From NCBI GenBank assembly GCA_030740295.1, contig JASLXP010001130.1:1-8780 (forward strand): a stretch of 8,780 nucleotides of DNA. The letters are read 5' to 3'. The stretch's first letter is position 1. Every line of letters begins with the position of its first letter. The DNA is from Planctomycetota bacterium (GTDB lineage Bacteria > Planctomycetota > PUPC01 > JACPCR01). This document shows positions 1 to 6,622 of the stretch, one piece after another. The translations under genes and the position numbers were made by a program. The notes below the pieces were generated by a model, which was not told the origin of the DNA, did not search any database, and saw nothing but the letters and a program-made list of their open reading frames with translations.

Positions 1-2
1 AG

Positions 3-689
3 CTGCACTGGGAAGACATTGGGATACTTGAAAAGGGAGTTCAGTCGATTGTCGAAGAATTCGGGAAGCCGGAGAAGAAGATTGTACCGATCAGGAGATT
101 CAAAAATCGCTACGGTTTGGAGCTCTTCATTGACCCAGGCGCGACCCGGTCAAATTACTATCAGATTCTCTTCAACGCGGCTGGACAGTACACCGGGAAT
201 TACAGGAATCTCTGGGATAGATTTACGGCCGTGCACGAATTCAGATCAGTGGTTCACAGGGACCGCTGGACCGTCGAATACGTCTATCCCGCAAAAGGAC
301 TGAAGCCCGGCGACGAATGGGGCATCAACATCGTCCGCAACGACGAAAACTATTACGCCATGTGGCGTCATATCTCCGGCGCATTCGCTCAGCCCAAGCT
401 TTTCGGCCGGCTGGTCATCGGCAGCTATTCAGAATGGTGGAAAGCCGTTTTTGAGAAAGGGACTGTGCAGAGAATCAGGGAAGCGAGCGGAAGCTCAGAC
501 GCGACCCTTTCCGCCCTGGCCAGATCCACAAAATCCAAGGCAGAGACTCTCTCTAAGATCGCCAAGAAGAACGCTCCTGATTCTAGAGAAAACTTCGAGA
601 CGCTTTACCTCGCTTATCTTGAATTCAAAAAGAATATCGACCGTCTCGAGGTCGCATATAAAGTAAGGAAACAGATGAACCGGCCGTAG
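3..689 (+). CDS. CBM9-like carbohydrate-binding domain protein, 3' part (5' end outside window)
   Basis: The reading frame is open from the first complete codon of the window to a TAG stop, so the gene is cut at its 5' end and 228 residues remain. The first ATG-like codon in frame is only an internal TTG at 117; the protein clearly continues upstream. Fragment residues about 35-140 resemble the carbohydrate-binding family 9 (CBM9-like) beta-sandwich found in many extracellular proteins of environmental bacteria. Typical elements are LELFIDPG (39-46), YYQILFNAAG, the WTVEYVYP strand (89-96) and GDEWGINIVRN (103-113). The last 85 or so residues are charged, Lys/Glu-rich and probably helical, possibly a coiled-coil tail. 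In this family the domain often sits at the end of a larger secreted enzyme or surface protein; what precedes it cannot be seen. The next gene follows after 43 bases on the same strand, so co-transcription is plausible. Family assignment is by pattern recognition only. Confidence 0.75.
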   Translation: MHWEDIGILEKGVQSIVEEFGKPEKKIVPIRRFKNRYGLELFIDPGATRSNYYQILFNAAGQYTGNYRNLWDRFTAVHEFRSVVHRDRWTVEYVYPAKGLKPGDEWGINIVRNDENYYAMWRHISGAFAQPKLFGRLVIGSYSEWWKAVFEKGTVQRIREASGSSDATLSALARSTKSKAETLSKIAKKNAPDSRENFETLYLAYLEFKKNIDRLEVAYKVRKQMNRP

Positions 690-732
690 CTGTACGCCTT
701 GGAATACTGCCCTGCCGATCTACACAAAGCTC

Positions 733-1662
733 ATGGATCCTACATCAAATCTCATTGCCCAGGTCGACCAACAGATCCTCAGAGAAAATCTTCTCTATCT
801 CTGCAAAGATCCCCTGCCTGTAAGAAAGCTGAACTACACTCTCCCTGGCCACAGTAAAAGCACTCTCGATGAAGCCGATGACTTCATTGTTTCCAAGCTG
901 GAATCATACGGCTACGAGATAGAGAAAGAGCCTGTGAACGTCCAGGCATTCCGGTGTGATATCTTCAAGCCTAAGTCGAGCCAGTATTCAAGCCCCGAAC
1001 CCGATGATCCCTGGTATACGGCACACAATCTCTATGCGAAGAAGACCGGCAGCGTGCATCCGGACGAGATCACCGTCGTAGTCTCACACAAGGATTCTCA
1101 GAGCTGGGTGGATTCTCCCGGCGCGAACGACAACGGCGTCGGTACTGTCAGTAACATGGAGATTGCCCGGATTCTCTCTGATCATGATTCCAGCCGGAGC
1201 ATCTGGTTTCTCTACTGCAATGAAGAGCATCGTCCCTGGACGAGCGTCACTGCAGCGGAGGGCATGGCCAATGCTGGCCTCAACGTGATCGCAGTGCTGA
1301 ACATCGACAGCATCAGCGGCAAATCAGCCGCCGTCACAGACAAGGGGCTAAGAACCAACATTACTCGCTACACCACAGACGAAGGCGAAGCCCTTGCAGA
1401 TCGGATGATCGAGCTGAACGAGAAGTATGAAATTGGCCTCCACCAGGGAAAGTCTCATTTGCCAAGGCCCGGGGACGACGATGGCTCGTTTATTAATGCT
1501 GGTTTTCCGAATGCCATCCTGAACATCGGCTCTTATCCCTACGCAGAGCCAAACTACCATCACGAATCGGATACTTTCGAAACAGTCGATTTCGAAAACG
1601 TCGCGCTGGCCACACAGTTAAGCATGGCCTTCATCCTGCACGTGGACAGGAACGGTGTCTGA
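733..1662 (+). CDS. M28-family zinc metallopeptidase (aminopeptidase-like)
   Basis: This 309-residue protein has the M28 di-zinc peptidase fold, whose members cleave N-terminal residues or dipeptides. The family ligand pattern is complete. H119 and D121 are in SHKDS. The bridging D133 is in SPGANDNGVGT. The E164/E165 pair in CNEEHRPWTS supplies the general base and a zinc ligand. D192 is in VLNIDS, and H276/H277 is in YHHESDT near the C-terminus. The N-terminal 100 residues match the usual helical lead-in. Unlike many M28 enzymes there is no signal peptide or membrane segment, so the protein as called is cytoplasmic. The ATG at 733 has no clear Shine-Dalgarno sequence; translation may be coupled to the CBM9-like gene 43 bases upstream. 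The frame stays open upstream of this ATG, so the start is not certain. Other M28-fold activities, such as glutaminyl cyclase, cannot be excluded. The catalytic-fold call is firm; the substrate is unknown. Confidence 0.9.
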   Translation: MDPTSNLIAQVDQQILRENLLYLCKDPLPVRKLNYTLPGHSKSTLDEADDFIVSKLESYGYEIEKEPVNVQAFRCDIFKPKSSQYSSPEPDDPWYTAHNLYAKKTGSVHPDEITVVVSHKDSQSWVDSPGANDNGVGTVSNMEIARILSDHDSSRSIWFLYCNEEHRPWTSVTAAEGMANAGLNVIAVLNIDSISGKSAAVTDKGLRTNITRYTTDEGEALADRMIELNEKYEIGLHQGKSHLPRPGDDDGSFINAGFPNAILNIGSYPYAEPNYHHESDTFETVDFENVALATQLSMAFILHVDRNGV

Positions 1663-1673
1663 AGTGCCTGCCA

Positions 1674-2474
1674 TCAAGTGGGCGCGATGAAAATGCTTTT
1701 CGGTAATGTAGGGCAGTAGTGCTCGCAGACCCCGCATCCGATGCAGCCATTTGCCTCCACCTCGACCCTTTCATCTTCGATTCTCAGCGCTGCTTCGCCC
1801 AGAGGACAATGGTCCACGCACACGGTGCATTCTTCCCCGCTGTCTCGAAGGCAGATGTCTTCATAAACCATCGCCAGGCCCATGTTGACGTCTTCTTTCG
1901 GAATGATCTGCAACGCGCCACTGGGGCATGCATTCATGCATTCGAGTCCATCGCAGACGACGCACGGGGTTGCGGTCGGGACGATATAGGGCGTGCCGGC
2001 CAAGTTTACATCGTGCCCCTCGAAGAACTGGATCGCGCCGACAGGACAGGCATCCACGCACTGGCCGCTGCGCTGGCATTGCTCGAGAAAGACGTGCTCG
2101 TGCTGGGCGCCGGGAGGCCGGAGATAGCGTTCCGGATCTTCCAAGTGGTCATGCTCGATATGGTGTTCGTGGGGATCGAACTGTGAGGTAAAACTGGTCC
2201 GAACGCGGTCCATTCTTTTCTCGATCGCGTCCGCTGCGGGCCTCAGGACGGAGTGGAGCATGTCTTCAAAAAAACCGCGGCGATCGACATCTTTGTCTGG
2301 CTTCTCGTCCTCCTCCTTCATCGCCTTCGCAACGCGCTTGCTGAGGTTGTTGTCACTTTCGTCGACTACAACTTTCTCTACCTTGCCCTCGTCATCCTCA
2401 GCCTCGTAGTCGTGGCCGAGCATGGAGCGGAAGAAATTACGGCGATCAACTTTCTTTTTGTCTTCGTCTGCCAT
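1674..2474 (-). CDS. Multi-cluster [4Fe-4S] ferredoxin-type protein (NapG/MauM-like cysteine layout)
   Basis: The protein has 266 residues from the ATG at 2474. A longer frame reaches 2528 but would overlap the upstream glycosyltransferase and add 18 residues unlike the rest. It is probably an electron-transfer protein. Four cysteine groups are visible: C133-C139-C143, C171-C174-C179-C183, C208-C216-C219-C223 and C244-C247-C250-C254, the last a classic CxxCxxCxxxCP. The order resembles NapG/MauM-type ferredoxins. In the first group Ser136 occupies the place of the expected second cysteine. The N-terminal half is charged and carries two copies of VDRRxFFxxML (residues 9-19 and 63-73), then a His-rich stretch (102-110). 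There is no hydrophobic stretch after the twin arginines, so Tat export is not supported. It lies 26 bases behind the glycosyltransferase gene, without a clear ribosome binding site. No reductase or oxidase partner gene is in the window. Confidence 0.88.
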   Translation of the reverse strand: MADEDKKKVDRRNFFRSMLGHDYEAEDDEGKVEKVVVDESDNNLSKRVAKAMKEEDEKPDKDVDRRGFFEDMLHSVLRPAADAIEKRMDRVRTSFTSQFDPHEHHIEHDHLEDPERYLRPPGAQHEHVFLEQCQRSGQCVDACPVGAIQFFEGHDVNLAGTPYIVPTATPCVVCDGLECMNACPSGALQIIPKEDVNMGLAMVYEDICLRDSGEECTVCVDHCPLGEAALRIEDERVEVEANGCIGCGVCEHYCPTLPKSIFIAPT

Positions 2475-2500
2475 GTTGAAAAGTACTAATTCAGACGGTC

Positions 2501-4585
2501 TTACTCTGGCAAAGGCGTGCCGGCCCAAAAGGTCAAATTGCTTAGCCCTCGGTCGCCGTTGGATTGTAGCATCAGATTCATTTCACCCCGAACAACCGGG
2601 ACGCCCCCGATGTACCTGCCATCCAACAGCAGCGAAGCGCTGGCATTCCGGACGACCAGCATGAATGGGTACTTTCCAGCCGCTCTGTCTGTGGCTGCAC
2701 GCAACGCCTTCAGATAACGGCCGTGGCTCCAACGGGAACTGAGTACTTCCTTCAACCCGGTCAGTTTAAATGCAGCGATTGGCTCTCTGGACTCTCGATC
2801 GTTGATGAGGATTTCGTACTCGCTGAAATCGCTGAGCTCAATTTCTCCCTGCAGCACAAACACTCCGGAATCTTCAATCTTCACCTTTGTCCTCGGGACC
2901 GACGACCAATCTTGAAATGACTCTGTCTGCAGCTTCCTTAAAAGAGCTTCCAGCATCCCCTGACGTGAATAAACTCGGTAACCGGGGTGAGAAACAACTA
3001 ATTCGTAATCTGCGTCAATTACCTTCTCCAATGAACTTCCTTCAGGAATCGCATCGCTGAAATCATGGATGATGATCCGAGGCTTTGAACGCGCTAAATC
3101 CTCGGACCAGTTTTGCCAGACACCATCCAACAGGAACTTTCTGTCCCATTTTCCGGCCCAGGTTAACGTCCCTGAAAGCCAGCGACATTCGATATACCGG
3201 GATGCACAGGGGCGCTCAAAGAAAGCAACTAATTGTGGCTCTCTCATCCACGCGTAAATGAATTCGTCCTCTTCTGTAAGAAGATCCACAGCGGCTTTGC
3301 CAGCAAGAAGTAGCGGCTGTGAGTCCGGGCCGGTATAGAACTTACGTGTCTGCTCAGGGTTGCCGAACGGGCTCAGACTGTGACCGATGGCGAGCATTGC
3401 CGAGCAGCTATACCAAAGGCAGAAAACAGGTATCGCAACTGCTGTGAAAGTGCAAAAGTGCTTCTGGTTTATCCTGTCACCTATAAACGTGAGCACGACC
3501 ACGGCCATCTGGCAGAGCGGGATGACGAGGAGAACTTCGTAGTGATCAAAAAATCGTTGCCCAAGCCCCATGGAAATGGCTTCACCTGTAAGCCATATCA
3601 AGTTTCCTGTCATGAATAGCTGTTCCGTTCTCGAGGCGCCTCTGAACTTAACGATAAGCAGCAATATGTAGCCGATCAGAACTGCAGTGAACAAATAGTG
3701 TCTGAAAAAGAACCCTCTCAAGTCAGAAAAGAGCTTCATCAAAATCTGGAGAGGATTCTGCCCAGACACATCCGTATAGAAGAGGTTGTATCGGTACCAG
3801 TAAGACCAGAAACGCGAGAAATTGCCTGTAAGCCAGTAATATACAAAGACGAAAAGGAACGAAACGGACCAAGCGAGAATCAGAACACCGAGGCTTTGCA
3901 GGAGTTCCTGCTTACTTTCTCTAAGAGACACCGCCCAGGAGTTGCCGGGTTTCAAACAGCAGGCCGCAGCAAGAATGCACATAAGCGCAAACGTAACTCC
4001 CGACGTTGGCATGATTGAAACTACCTGGCCCATCGTGAGCCCCGCCAGCACGAATGCGTGTATTCTGTATTTCTGAATACGGACTCCCCACCATATAAGT
4101 GCGAAACTGACCGCAATCATCGCACTGGTCATATTGCGGGAGTAGAACAGAAATGCCCACTCCTCTTCGCTTGCACTCAGGTAATAGAATATTGCGAGAC
4201 AGGCGCCTATCCTCAGGGCTCGAACATGAGCCAATACGCGCCGCGGCGTGATGCAATAAATTGAGAAAGCTACGACCGAGTTAGTAAAAAGTATGACGGC
4301 GCCTAACCAACTCCAGGCAGCTTCTCTATTCCCGCCCAACAGATAGGTGACGTAGTAGATGTTCGTCCAGAGAGGGCCTTTCTGATCGACTGTTGTTTCG
4401 TAAACCTGCCCGCCAAGCAGGTACATCCGCTCCGCGCCAAGCATCCTGGCAACGGCATCAAACTGCCGGCATAGATATCGATCGTAATGCCATGCGAAGA
4501 AGACCACCAGGCAAGTGACGAACACAGCCACAGCGCCGAGTATCCATCTCATCCAATCCGTTCGACGCTCACGTGCTCCCTCCAT
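2501..4585 (-). CDS. GT-C fold multipass membrane glycosyltransferase (PMT/ArnT/RgtA-like)
   Basis: This 694-residue integral membrane protein probably transfers a sugar from a lipid-phosphate donor to a lipid, glycan or protein acceptor on the outer face of the inner membrane. Residues 1-400 hold about ten hydrophobic segments (for example 12-32, 90-112, 232-252, 297-313, 351-369 and 378-400). Two motifs typical of the bacterial PMT-like GT-C group are present: YETTVDQKGPL around D67 after the first membrane segment, and GQRFFDHYEVLLVIP with H348-Y349. A soluble part follows (about 425-545), with the FIYAWMREPQ and ASRY elements often found behind the membrane domain. An extra region of about 125 residues (570-694) looks beta-rich and is unrecognised. 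The start at 4585 is preferred over the upstream ATG at 4735 because AGGAAA lies 8 bases before it and the extra 50 residues look non-coding. It reads divergently from the receiver gene. Donor and acceptor are unknown. Confidence 0.85.
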   Translation of the reverse strand: MEGARERRTDWMRWILGAVAVFVTCLVVFFAWHYDRYLCRQFDAVARMLGAERMYLLGGQVYETTVDQKGPLWTNIYYVTYLLGGNREAAWSWLGAVILFTNSVVAFSIYCITPRRVLAHVRALRIGACLAIFYYLSASEEEWAFLFYSRNMTSAMIAVSFALIWWGVRIQKYRIHAFVLAGLTMGQVVSIMPTSGVTFALMCILAAACCLKPGNSWAVSLRESKQELLQSLGVLILAWSVSFLFVFVYYWLTGNFSRFWSYWYRYNLFYTDVSGQNPLQILMKLFSDLRGFFFRHYLFTAVLIGYILLLIVKFRGASRTEQLFMTGNLIWLTGEAISMGLGQRFFDHYEVLLVIPLCQMAVVVLTFIGDRINQKHFCTFTAVAIPVFCLWYSCSAMLAIGHSLSPFGNPEQTRKFYTGPDSQPLLLAGKAAVDLLTEEDEFIYAWMREPQLVAFFERPCASRYIECRWLSGTLTWAGKWDRKFLLDGVWQNWSEDLARSKPRIIIHDFSDAIPEGSSLEKVIDADYELVVSHPGYRVYSRQGMLEALLRKLQTESFQDWSSVPRTKVKIEDSGVFVLQGEIELSDFSEYEILINDRESREPIAAFKLTGLKEVLSSRWSHGRYLKALRAATDRAAGKYPFMLVVRNASASLLLDGRYIGGVPVVRGEMNLMLQSNGDRGLSNLTFWAGTPLPE

Positions 4586-4591
4586 TGTCAG

Positions 4592-4597
4592 TTTCCT
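4592..4597 (-). promoter_or_regulatory. Shine-Dalgarno site for the membrane glycosyltransferase
   Basis: On the minus strand AGGAAA ends about 6-8 bases before the ATG at 4585. It decides the start in favour of MEGARERR, which runs directly into the first membrane helix, rather than the upstream ATG at 4735, which would overlap the divergent receiver gene. Confidence 0.6.
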
Positions 4598-4702
4598 GAT
4601 GGGTGCGGAGTATTGAGATGTGGGTGCTGTGGCGCTGGCCCTTCCGCGACGCTGGACCGCAGGCCTTTGCGATGAGAATTCATGAGATGGGTGAATGTCT
4701 GA

Positions 4703-5044
4703 TTGGAAGATAATCCGAAGGTTCTGAAACTCCATATCGAACTGTTACGTTCAATGGGACACCAGGACGTAGCGATTGTCAGTCGTGCCGATGAGGCAGT
4801 GGAGTTGCTCCAGGCTGGCGCGCGGCCATCGCTGATCATTTCAGATTTGGATCTGCCCGACGGGTCTGGACTGGATGTGGTCCGTGAAGCCAGGGTCAGG
4901 GCAAACCCTCTCAAGTCCATCATCTGCTCCGGCACTCTCAGATGCGATTTGTTGATTGAAGCGCGGTCGATGGGTGCAGAAACTGTTCTTCGGAAGCCTT
5001 TCACGTTTACAGATTTCAGGGAAGTCGTTACACCTTACCTTTGA
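4703..5044 (+). CDS. Stand-alone response-regulator receiver domain, 5' end apparently frameshifted
   Basis: The open frame encodes about 113 residues of a CheY-like receiver with no output domain. It holds the acidic pair at its very start (E2-D3 of LEDNP), the phosphoacceptor D48 in IISDLDLPDG, the switch Ser/Thr region CSGT (75-78) and the conserved lysine K98 in LRKPF. All residues for phosphotransfer are therefore present. The first beta strand is missing: the only available start is a TTG at 4703 directly after an in-frame TGA. In the next frame, the ATG at 4687 reads MGECLI and ends at exactly the point where the missing strand should join EDNP. The gene therefore seems to carry a small indel near 4699-4706, real or a sequencing error. 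No histidine kinase or other signalling gene is nearby, so partner and output are unknown. It is divergent from the glycosyltransferase gene. Confidence 0.8.
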   Translation: MEDNPKVLKLHIELLRSMGHQDVAIVSRADEAVELLQAGARPSLIISDLDLPDGSGLDVVREARVRANPLKSIICSGTLRCDLLIEARSMGAETVLRKPFTFTDFREVVTPYL

Positions 5045-5254
5045 ACTGGGTCCCGGCACCCAAGGGAGCGCCCGGCCTTCACCTTGTTGTGGGGTCGGGT
5101 TGCTCTGCTTCTGAGCCCCACTCACTCATATCCACCCATACCGCGTGATGGCCCTAAACCGGGCATACGCATATTGCCAACCCGAATTGGACAATTAATC
5201 TGTCTCCTCTGATTTCAGCGTCAGGCGCCAACCCTATCAAACAGTCATTACAAT

Positions 5255-5260
5255 GGAGGA
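5255..5260 (+). promoter_or_regulatory. Shine-Dalgarno site fixing the start of the DUF1080 gene
   Basis: GGAGGA lies 4 bases before the ATG at 5265. An upstream in-frame ATG at 5253 overlaps this site and would place four residues ahead of the signal peptide, so 5265 is the better start. Confidence 0.85.
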
Positions 5261-5264
5261 TTCT

Positions 5265-6386
5265 ATGCTCTGCAGACCTCTGCATTTCATCATCGCGGCG
5301 GCTCTCCTCACTCTCCCTCTCCAGGCGGAAGACGGATTCAGATCAATCTTCAATGGCACGGATCTCACCGGCTGGGATGGTGACCCGAATCACTGGTCAG
5401 TTGTTGAAGGAGTCATCCGTGGAGATTCCACAAAAATCCGAGCCAGGCGCAACACCTTCATCATTTGGCGCGAGAGCAAGATCAAGAACTTTGAGCTCAA
5501 GCTGAAGTATCGCATTCACGGGGGGAACAATTCCGGCGTTCAATATCGCAGCAGGGAGACAAAGAAGTGGGTGGTCAGCGGGTACCAGGCCGAAGTGCAG
5601 AACCTCCTCGGTAAGACAGGTTTCCTCTACCACGAAAGCGGCCGCGGCTGGCTCGTGGATGTCGGTGACTTTATGGAGATCGCCTCAGACACAAGAAAGC
5701 TGATCGTGGGCGAGGTCGCCGATCTGGATGCAATCAAGAAAGCGCCTTATCACACTGACAAGAAATGGAATGCGTACCACTTCATCTGTCGAGGCAATCA
5801 CGTCATCCACTACCTCAACGGCTACCAGACCGTCGAGCTCATCGATTACGAAAAAGCAAAGCGATGCTTGCAAGGCGTGCTTGCGCTTCAAGTGCACGGC
5901 GGCTCACCGATGACGGTCGATTTCAAGGACATCGAATTCAAAGAGCTCACCGAAAACTACGGCGAAGCAAAACGGCTAATCAGTAACAACCTTGAAGGCT
6001 GGACGTTTTCAAGCGCTGCAGCGAAGCAGGCGTTCAGTGTCGTTGCCAATAAAGGCCCGGCCGTGAGCCGCAGACGCCGCGCTAAGAATCAAGAGATCAG
6101 AATCAGCGGCAATTTGAAATCCGCAGCCGGAGAGGGGACGGCCAGCCCGGCAAACTCGAGCGAGCAATTCGTCCTGCGGTTCCAGAAAGACGACAGCGCT
6201 GCCGACAGCACTTTCAAAACCGTCAAGGGATGGAGCGCGCACGAAGTCAGCGTCATTGGCGGGAAGGTCACCTACAAGATCAATGGCGTTTCCACCAACG
6301 CCACGCCTCCTGCTGCGGAAGGCAAAATCGCTTTTCCGGCCGGTTCGGGCGAGTATCGAAACATCGTTCTGATTCCAATCGAGTGA
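5265..6386 (+). CDS. Secreted DUF1080 (3-keto-disaccharide hydrolase family) protein with a second degenerate domain
   Basis: This 373-residue protein has a signal peptide (residues 1-21, hydrophobic core FIIAAALLTLPL, probable cleavage after LQA), so it acts in the periplasm or outside. Residues 24-228 form a full DUF1080 domain (PF06439, a concanavalin-like beta-sandwich). Recognisable elements are FNGTDLTGW (29-37), WSVVEGVIRG (44-53), NFELKLKYRI (75-84), NNSGVQYRS (88-96), GYQAEVQ (106-112), GVLALQVHGG (204-213) and VDFKDIEFKEL (218-228). Characterised relatives cleave 3-keto-glycosides; this one's substrate is unknown. Residues 240-373 repeat the end of the same fold in weaker form: LEGW, GWSAHEVSVIGGKVTYKING, then GKIAF and EYRNIVLIPIE. 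A basic SRRRRAKN patch lies at 268-275. No sugar 3-dehydrogenase gene, the usual metabolic partner, is in the window. The gene has a strong ribosome binding site and is followed by the outer-membrane barrel gene after 236 bases. Confidence 0.9.
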   Translation: MLCRPLHFIIAAALLTLPLQAEDGFRSIFNGTDLTGWDGDPNHWSVVEGVIRGDSTKIRARRNTFIIWRESKIKNFELKLKYRIHGGNNSGVQYRSRETKKWVVSGYQAEVQNLLGKTGFLYHESGRGWLVDVGDFMEIASDTRKLIVGEVADLDAIKKAPYHTDKKWNAYHFICRGNHVIHYLNGYQTVELIDYEKAKRCLQGVLALQVHGGSPMTVDFKDIEFKELTENYGEAKRLISNNLEGWTFSSAAAKQAFSVVANKGPAVSRRRRAKNQEIRISGNLKSAAGEGTASPANSSEQFVLRFQKDDSAADSTFKTVKGWSAHEVSVIGGKVTYKINGVSTNATPPAAEGKIAFPAGSGEYRNIVLIPIE

Positions 6387-6610
6387 GGCCCGTGGAAGCT
6401 ACCAGCCGGACCAGTGACAGAACGCAGAAACAATCATCAAGTTTTTCATCGCTCTGCCACGAAGGAACTGTGCGGTTTAGGTTTCGGACTGCATATTGAG
6501 ACTTAAGGAAAAATCCGGTATCTATTCTGGATTCCATCCTTACATTGATCAAAGCTCTGATTATTCCAGAGTGTACAGGCGAAGTAATCCAAGGAAATGA
6601 CTTCTGATTG

Positions 6611-6616
6611 AGGAGG
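6611..6616 (+). promoter_or_regulatory. Shine-Dalgarno site fixing the start of the outer-membrane barrel gene
   Basis: A perfect AGGAGG lies 6 bases before the ATG at 6623. The frame could also open at a TTG at 6608, but that codon directly precedes the site and would translate it, so 6623 is the real start. Confidence 0.9.
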
Positions 6617-6622
6617 CATCGT

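Noticed and set aside
2409..2450. Twin-arginine (Tat) export signal at the ferredoxin N-terminus
   Set aside because: RRNFF is present, but a charged linker follows in place of a hydrophobic segment, so export by Tat is not supported.
4588..5004. 138-codon open frame on the minus strand opposite the receiver gene
   Set aside because: It is low in hydrophobic core patterns, rich in Ser/Arg/Pro and lies fully antisense to a recognised receiver domain and the divergent start region; it is a shadow frame.
5089..5121. Imperfect hairpin (GTGGGGTC against GAGCCCCAC) after the receiver gene, considered as a terminator
   Set aside because: The stem has a bulge, the loop is long and no T-run follows; support is too weak to call it.
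5174..5201. Possible promoter before the DUF1080 gene (TTGCCA, 16 bases, TAATCT)
   Set aside because: The -35-like box is good but the -10 box matches only three of six positions; it cannot be separated from chance.
6555..6571. Small inverted repeat CTCTG / CAGAG upstream of the barrel gene, considered as an operator
   Set aside because: Five-base arms are expected by chance, and I found no promoter with good spacing next to it.
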